Source: Lepidurus packardi
Lineage: Eukaryota; Arthropoda; Branchiopoda; Notostraca; Triopsidae
Assembly (NCBI GenBank): GCA_023053545.1
Contig: JAKZAN010000004.1
Location: 2,604,001-2,668,000 of the forward strand
DNA length: 64,000 nucleotides
Direction of reading: 5' to 3'
The notes beneath the pieces are model-generated. The model worked only from the letters and a program-made list of their open reading frames with translations. It searched no databases and had not been told where the DNA came from. A program made the translations under genes and the position numbers. Shown here piece by piece: positions 58,401 to 64,000 of this stretch. Positions within the stretch are counted from its first letter, which is position 1. Each line of letters starts with the position of its first letter.

Positions 58401-58443
58401 TATAAAAGGTTCCTTTCGTTTCCAGTTTAATCAGTTCAGTTTC
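58401..58443 (+). promoter_or_regulatory. CPR-8 core promoter
   Basis: TATAAAAG (58401-58408) and start block ATCAGTTCAGTTTC (58430-58443). Box A is not recognisable here; a box-B-like CCGCCTTATCCCAAGGC lies at 58329-58345. Confidence 0.65.
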
Positions 58444-58467
58444 ATCCTCTGATCTTAGCAACCAACA

Positions 58468-58964
58468 ATGAAATTCTTCTTGATCACCGCTTTCTTGGCC
58501 GCTGCCTCCGCAGCTAGCCTATCTTACCCTCAAGCTCCCCAAACTTACGCCAGGCAGCCTGAGATCACCATTGTGAGCCAAAGCGATGTTCGTAACCCAG
58601 ACGGAAGCAGCCAATGGAGGTAAAAAATCTTTACAATACACCTTTTGGAGTCTTTTTAACTTAATATATGTTATATTATAGCTACGCCGGATCTGACGGT
58701 ACGACCCGCGAAGAAGCTCAAGTTCAGAAGCTGATCGGCAAGGATCTCGGCAACACGAACCGCGGATCTTCTTATTTCATCACCCCCGAAGGTCAGCGCA
58801 TCACTTTGACCTGGGTTGCTGATGAAAACGGATTCCAACCCAAGGGTGACCACTTGCCCACCCCCGTCCCCGTTCCCCAAGCCATTCTTGACGTCTGGGC
58901 CACCGTTCGTCCCCCTACCTACAAGGCTGCTCCCGCTGCCTACCCTGCCCCTGCCCGTTATTAA
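58468..58964 (+). CDS. RR-1 cuticle protein CPR-8
   Basis: Exons 58468-58619 and 58682-58964 give 144 residues. Signal peptide MKFFLITAFLAAASA, then the linker SLSYPQAPQTYARQPEI, shorter than in CPR-1 to CPR-5. The RR-1 domain has YAGSDGTTREEAQVQ, LIGKDLGNTNRGSSYFITPE and WVADENGFQPKGDHLP. The segment TPVPVPQAILDVWATVRPP replaces the usual VAPQLTPEVAAVWATVR. The tail is AAPAAYPAPARY. With CPR-10 it forms a subgroup that has GK.(I/L)GNTNRGSSYFITPE. Confidence 0.93.
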
Positions 58965-60224
58965 ATGATATATAAATTTCCTGTACAAATGGGATATTAT
59001 TAATAAATTATTAATAAACACCTGAATCGTAACTCCTTATGTAAATTGAATTTTTAACTTTCTTCTACAATATTCATATAGATAACAAAGATAATAGAAA
59101 AGATAGTATAAAAGAATGTAATCTTTGACATGCTAAATATTCTAAGCTTTTTTAGTTTCAGCATCCCAACTAGTCTCACAAAAGACAAAAAGTATTTAAA
59201 ATAAAAGTGCACGAGAAAAAAATAAATTCGTAGACAACTACGACAATCCAAGTCAACTAAACAATACAATTAAAGATTTATTGACGCTTTAATTACAGCT
59301 CTTATTGATGATATTGACGCCCCCAATATGGAACAACTCAAATAGGGGTTAACATACTGCCATAATCATGTACAACTGGCACGTACTGCAAAGTCATTAT
59401 CAGCTAGAGCTATCGCGGCGGTCTCGGTTTCAAATGCCCCTTTCTCTGCTATGGATTCACTACTTATGTGATCTTTCGTAAAGCGTAGGCATAATCAACA
59501 ACGAAAATAAAAACGGAGCCAAAAAGATATGGCAAATATAACAAGAAAGAAAATCACACATAAAACTGGTACACATGCCAACTCGCATACTTTGAAAGAA
59601 TTCACCTTTCCAGTGCTTATCAGCCAGTCACCTTACACCTCCGCAAAGAATCCAGCTGGTGAAACTAGAACACGTGGTCACACCATTCTATAGCCGCACA
59701 GTCACACCCATCTCTTTACCGTACGAAAAAAAGATTTCACGCGTAGCATGGCTACTTTCATGCCAATAAAGGTTTCCCGTACTCTTCATGGCAAATTATT
59801 TCTTTTTAATTTTACTATTAAGTGTCGTGGTATCTCTTATGCCAATAAAATATTTGGAAAATATTTTTACTGAACAATATAATTACAGAATATTAGAGGC
59901 AACTTCACTGCCACAGTGGCTTAATAATAAAATTATAATGCAAATAAAAGAAAATTTGCAATGGAATAAAGAACGATTGGGATGACTACATTCCCATCTT
60001 ATAAGAATCCTTCTTTCTAAAGGGGGCTGTGTAGGTTCCCGTTCCAAAGAAGTCAACCAGATCATCTACACTTTCTCGCAAAGACGTTCACATTCCCAGA
60101 CGACCTTCACCCACATGATTCGGACGAACTGTAGTCTCTTTCGCATCTCTAAAACACACAGGATGAACCTTCTCTCCCTGACTTTTATGGACAAGTTTTG
60201 GATTTCTTATCTTTCGTCACAGTC
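58965..60224. other. intergenic CPR-8 to CPR-9
   Basis: AATAAA-type signals follow CPR-8 near 59001 and 59013. A GACCTTCACCC motif lies at about 60102-60112. No other gene is supported; an open frame at 59788-59985 has no recognisable domain. Confidence 0.55.
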
Positions 60225-60354
60225 GAAAGTAGAAGTGATTCCTAAATTAGAAGACCTCCCTTTCTCCTCCCTCTATACGCGAATTTGAAGACATTCACAT
60301 CTGCAGGTAATATAAAAGGGGTCTTCCAAAGTGCAAAAATATCAGTTCAGTCTC
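60225..60354 (+). promoter_or_regulatory. CPR-9 promoter module
   Basis: Box A GAAAGTAGAAGTGA (60225-60238), TATAAAAG (60311-60318) and start block ATCAGTTCAGTCTC (60341-60354). Box B is not clear. The distance from box A to TATA is about 73 bp, close to that in CPR-3. Confidence 0.7.
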
Positions 60355-60378
60355 GTCCTCTGACTTTAGCATCCAACA

Positions 60379-60887
60379 ATGAAATTCTTTTTGATCGCCG
60401 CTTTCTTGGCCGCTGCCTCCGCAGCTAGCTTGCCTTATAATCAAGCCCCTGCCTCCTATGGCAAGCAGTCTGAAGTCACCATTGTGAGCCAAAGTGATGT
60501 ACGTAACCTCGACGGAAGCAGCCAATGGAGGTAAGCGTCAGAATCATCGTTTTTTAATATTTGTAAAATCACTCTTTTCGACTTAACTTACTCTTGCCTA
60601 CTTATAGCTACGCCTTATCTGATGGTACGACCCGTGAAGAAGCCCAAGTCCAGAAGCAAATTGACAAGGAAATCGGAAACACCAACCGTGGATCTTCTTA
60701 CTGGATTGCTGCCGATGGCCAACGTATCACTCTGACCTGGGTTGCTGACGAGAACGGATTCCAGCCCAAGGGTGACCATTTGCCTGTTGCCCCTCAACTC
60801 ACCCCTGAAGTCGCCGCCGTCTGGGCCACCGTCCGTACGCCGACCAATCCTGCCCCAGCTGCCTACGCTGCCCCTTCCCGTTATTAG
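60379..60887 (+). CDS. RR-1 cuticle protein CPR-9
   Basis: Exons 60379-60530 and 60608-60887 give 143 residues. Signal peptide MKFFLIAAFLAAASA, linker SLPYNQAPASYGKQSEV, RR-1 domain from YALSDGTTREEAQVQ to WVADENGFQPKGDHLP. The first motif reads YALSDG where all other members have YAGSDG, an unusual change at a conserved glycine. The tail is short (NPAPAAYAAPSRY). It ends in TAG rather than TAA. It lies 0.3 kb upstream of the nearest transposon insertion. Confidence 0.92.
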
Positions 60888-60963
60888 AGAATGACAGACT
60901 ATCCTGTATATATCGAAAGGATGAAATTATTATGAATACATCTATGCATCCACAAATCCTCTG

Positions 60964-61628
60964 AATTATTAGTTAGAACCAAATCTCAAGTTACCTTTTT
61001 AACATTTGGTGCGAAAACTGGAAAAAAACTCAATGTGTAATAAAAGATCTAGATGCCTCACCAGAAAAAAAACCAATCATTGCCTCAGGGATTCCCCGCC
61101 ATATTTTATCAACAATCATTCAAATCAGAACAACCCATTTCGCCTGCAAAGCTTACCTTAAACGCATTAAAAGGATTGACAGCGACTCTTGTATCTGCCG
61201 ATCTCAAGCTAAACAAGACGTACCACATCTCCTGATTCACTGTAGCAGACTCAATCAAGATCGTGCGAAACTTCTGCGGGGATTATCCATTTTAAAAATT
61301 CATTTCAACCCCAAAACTATCCTTTCGGATCCAAGAACATTCGGATTATTATCAACCTTTGCGCACCAAATGAAAGAACTAGCAAAACCCTAAGTTTACT
61401 CGCAGCCCTCCCTCCCTATCCTTACCCTCCTCTCCTTTTCCCATCAGTTTTAACCCTGTATGGACCAAGATGAGGTATAATACCTTCCCTTGTCCACTAA
61501 CCTGTTTTACTTGTTCGCCAATTTTAACAATATATTGTAATCACCGCAACTGAGAATAAAGAACCATCAACAGGCGGAAGCCTACGATGGATTTAGATTT
61601 AAAAAAAAAAAAAAAAAAATTATTAGTT
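60964..61628 (+). mobile_element. 5'-truncated LINE with poly-A tail and 11-bp TSD
   Basis: Flanked by direct repeats AATTATTAGTT (60964-60974 and 61618-61628). The element ends in a 19-A tail (61601-61619). The coding remnant around 61130-61390 includes YLKRIKRIDSDSCICRSQ and DVPHLLIHCSRLNQDRAKLL, the C-terminal zinc-knuckle region of a Jockey/I-type ORF2, ending in a stop after ELAKP. The C/T-rich 3' UTR (about 61410-61450) resembles that of the LINE at 24906 but the families differ. The clean duplication and intact tail suggest a recent insertion. Confidence 0.88.
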
Positions 61629-62079
61629 TATCCTAGCTCTCTGAGTAAAAAAAATCGCATAAAATTGATCTTAATTATATTAATTGATATTTAATCAATA
61701 TTAATTTATACTTACTTTATTTGTGACCGAAAATTACTAATAAATTAGTTGAACGCCTGATTTTTTTTCCTTACTTATCGTTTTTTATGCCGAAGAAATA
61801 GGTGTGAAGTAGCAAGTACAATACGAACATAAATGGAATAAAAGAACTGCTTAGATTGAAAATAATTGGCAATACTATTTTTCTACATATTAAAGAACTA
61901 GGCCTCGAGACTGAGCTTTGTGGAATTTACGGTCACTAGCAAATTTAAGCAATTTAGTCTACAAGTAATAGTAGGTGCCGCTTATTGTGATCATCATTCT
62001 TAGAATCAACCGCTTAATAAAATCAATAGTAACTTGACAAATGTGTTCGCAATAACTGTACTATTCCTATTGTACTATA
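61629..62079. other. AT-rich intergenic, no gene seen
   Basis: Sequence between the LINE and the MITE, with no supported feature. Confidence 0.6.
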
Positions 62080-62845
62080 CTGTCAGAAAAAAACGGGTTT
62101 ATGAAAACCTCAGTGGTCTAATCCACAGTATAAAGGTTTACACACTAGGATAACAGGGGTATTTCCAATGTTAAGGTTTTCCGACGACTGTCTCGGTCCC
62201 CAGAGTACTTTCTGGTAAAAAGGCCATAATATCAAAGGGTATATTCACAAACCTCCCAGCGTAGTTCAAAAAAGGTCACGATGGTTTTACAAAGCGCAAT
62301 GGCCTTATGGCAGTCCAAAACTCGCAAGAGTACCCGAGAGAAAGGTCACCAGAGAAGAATAAATGGTTCTTATATCAGTAAACTCGTACAATGAACGTCC
62401 GAAATGATGGGAAGTTCTTGAGAAGTAAATTGAGATCGGATCAGGTCAAAAGTTCTGAGAAATCAATGGAAATGAGAGCGAGTCAGGTAGATCAAAAAGT
62501 CATGTTAGAGAGACGAGAGGTCATAGGGTGAAATTTCAGAAAACACAACACCTACTGTGTAAACATTTATACTATGGTATAATCCTTAAAACGTGGGGTT
62601 AAGTAAAGGCTGCTCATTTCGAACCGTTGTAGGCCTCCTGTCTAAAACCAAACCCAAAACTTTTCCAAAGCGAAGTCCGTTTCTTATGTTGAGCTGGAGG
62701 ACACAGAAAAGAGTAAAGACGGATTCTACTTTTCTTAGTTTCGGTTCAGTTTTAGAGAGGAGCAGGTTTGAAATAAGCAGGCCTTAATTAATCCAACAGG
62801 TAAGCATTAGACCAACGAGGTTTCCCTATACCCTTTTTTCGACAG
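62080..62845. mobile_element. MITE M1 copy c (long form, 766 bp)
   Basis: Flanked by TA (62078-62079 and 62846-62847). The left end CTGTCAGAAAAAAACGGG with AAAACCTCAGTGGTCTAATC and the complement of the right end CTGTCGAAAAAAGGGTATAG with GGAAACCTCGTTGGTCTAAT are inverted repeats of about 42 bp. This is the most complete copy and defines the ends of copies a and b. There is no transposase. The interior is unrelated to the short copies except near the ends. Confidence 0.82.
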
Positions 62846-63341
62846 TACTACATGTCCAAATAATAAGAATCTGTCACTTTGTGAAAAGCTCAAAATTAAA
62901 TAGAAAGAAAACCGAGTCATGGTTACATTGATGATTGCAGCTTGAGCACGCTTCTTTGCCGGCAAAAAGAGTAAATTTGAAGAAATTTTAATGCTAAATA
63001 ATTATTCAACCGCTTCTTTACTTAATAGCTATAGAAAAGCTAAACTAGTAATAGCACTTTTTAACCTAGCGAGATAACCAAAATTGCTGTAAACATGTTA
63101 CGTTAATGATACAATACAGTACTGCCAGCAAGAGACCTTCGCACATATAAGGCATTAACATTCTAATATCTATCCTCTACGAAGGAAAGAAGAGCGTTCT
63201 TTCACAGCACTCTCTTATCAATTGTGGCGTACACTATCATTGTGAATACACTCCCGCGGTGAAAGGAAGAAAAAAACGAGAACGCGCTTTCCCAAGGCAA
63301 ACTAGAAAATAAATGTTCCGCTTGCTATAGTTTAATTCAGG
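62846..63341. other. CPR-10 upstream region
   Basis: About 500 bp between the MITE and the CPR-10 TATA box. A GCGCTTTCCCAAGGC sequence (63284-63298) resembles box B. Box A is not clear, with only GGTGAAAGGAAG near 63258. Confidence 0.5.
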
Positions 63342-63386
63342 TATAAAAGGATCCCTTTATTCTACCCATTGAATCAGTTCAGTCTC
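63342..63386 (+). promoter_or_regulatory. CPR-10 core promoter
   Basis: TATAAAAGG (63342-63350) and start block ATCAGTTCAGTCTC (63373-63386), spaced like the other cuticle genes. Confidence 0.7.
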
Positions 63387-63412
63387 ATCCTCTGATCCTA
63401 AGACATCCAACA

Positions 63413-63898
63413 ATGAAATTCTTCTTGATCGCCGCTTTCTTGGCCGCTGCTTCCGCAGCTAGCTTGCCTTACCCTCAAGCGCCCCAAACTTACGCCAAGC
63501 GGCCTGAAATCACAATAGTGAGCCAAAGTGATGTTCGTAACCTCGATGGAAGCAGCCAATGGAGGTAAAAACCCTCTTACAGTTATTTGTGTGAATTTTT
63601 GAAACCAACTCTGTTAACTTTATATAGCTACGCCGGATCTGATGGTACGACCCGTGAGGAAGCCCAAGTCCAGAAGCAAGTCGGCAAGGAAATCGGCAAC
63701 ACCAACCGTGGATCTTCGTATTTCATCACTCCCGAAGGCAAACGTATCACTTTGACCTGGGTTGCTGACGAGAACGGATTCCAGCCCAAGGGCGACCATT
63801 TGCCAGTTGCCCCCCAACTCACTCCTGAAGTCGCCGCCGTCTGGGCCACCGTTCGTACCCCGACCAACCCTGCTCCAGCTGCCCCTTCTCGATATTAA
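63413..63898 (+). CDS. RR-1 cuticle protein CPR-10
   Basis: Exons 63413-63564 and 63628-63898 give 140 residues. Signal peptide MKFFLIAAFLAAASA, linker SLPYPQAPQTYAKRPEI like CPR-8, RR-1 domain YAGSDGTTREEAQVQ, GKEIGNTNRGSSYFITPE and WVADENGFQPKGDHLP. The C-terminal half (APQLTPEVAAVWATVRTP) is like CPR-9. The tail is very short (TNPAPAAPSRY), the smallest Pro/Ala segment with CPR-6. AATAAA near 63947. Confidence 0.93.
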
Positions 63899-64000
63899 GC
63901 AACGACAAAAAGGCCAACTGCTCTGTACATACGTGGTTTAAATTATTAATAAACGCCCTGCATCGAAAACGCTACTGTATTTTGTTTTTTAGTTTTCGTG

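Noticed and set aside
59788-59985. 65-codon frame starting with a hydrophobic stretch (MANYFFLILLLSVVVSLMPI)
   Set aside because: It looks like a signal peptide, but there is no promoter, the rest is unlike any known protein, and AT-rich sequence yields such hydrophobic runs by chance.
1-64000. tRNA, rRNA or histone genes
   Set aside because: No cloverleaf with proper A and B boxes was found. The one GGTTCGAA-like string (near 21683) lies in MITE M1. No histone fold protein was seen despite NPAT.

Overview
The window is a 64 kb piece of a compact arthropod nuclear genome. RR-1 (Rebers-Riddiford) chitin-binding cuticle proteins, TATA boxes about 30 bp ahead of a TCAGT-type initiator, and many short (60-100 bp) introns all point that way. 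The small introns and dense packing would fit a branchiopod crustacean such as a Daphnia relative, but that placement is inference. No prokaryotic gene, CRISPR array, rRNA or tRNA was seen.

The window alternates between conserved single-copy housekeeping genes and a dispersed cuticle-gene cluster. In order: a partial FERM-type scaffold gene (43-7034, +), chaperonin CCT8 (8174-10550, -), MAP3K7/TAK1 (11288-15270, +); then five intact RR-1 genes and two relics (16878-26593); then the histone-locus factor NPAT (27605-31758, +), Tim8 (32137-32631, +), PEX3 (32668-33720, +), a secreted tyrosine/proline repeat protein (35255-37915, +) and DHFR (38814-39407, +); two more RR-1 genes (40234-43029, -); the ribosome quality-control ligase Listerin/LTN1 (45855-52648, +) and AP endonuclease APEX1 (52825-54314, -); and last two relics and three intact RR-1 genes (54988-63898). 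The coding lengths of all multi-exon models come out divisible by three, which supports the splice sites chosen by eye.

The cuticle genes share one architecture: exon 1 holds the signal peptide, a phase-2 intron of about 60 bp follows a Trp codon, and exon 2 holds the chitin-binding domain plus an Ala/Pro/Tyr tail. Most also share a promoter layout: a GAAAGTARAAGTGAAGC-like box, a CGCCTTTCC-like box, a TATA box, and the start-site block ATCAGTTCAGTCTC. The cluster has been reshaped by inverted duplication, gene conversion and transposons. Examples are a palindromic CPR-3/CPR-5 pair carrying the same MITE, a LINE with target-site duplications inside one arm, identical introns in three genes, and several gene remnants that keep only the 3' end.

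The most notable items are the shared cuticle promoter module, the palindromic duplication, a LINE RNase H segment running in frame into a cuticle-protein tail, the PKYE-repeat secreted protein, a pre-miRNA-like hairpin near 7.7 kb, a GC-AG intron with a 40-T run in LTN1, and a 36-bp gap between Tim8 and PEX3. I see no clearly new multi-gene system. The best candidate for undescribed biology is the co-regulated, conversion-prone cuticle cluster.
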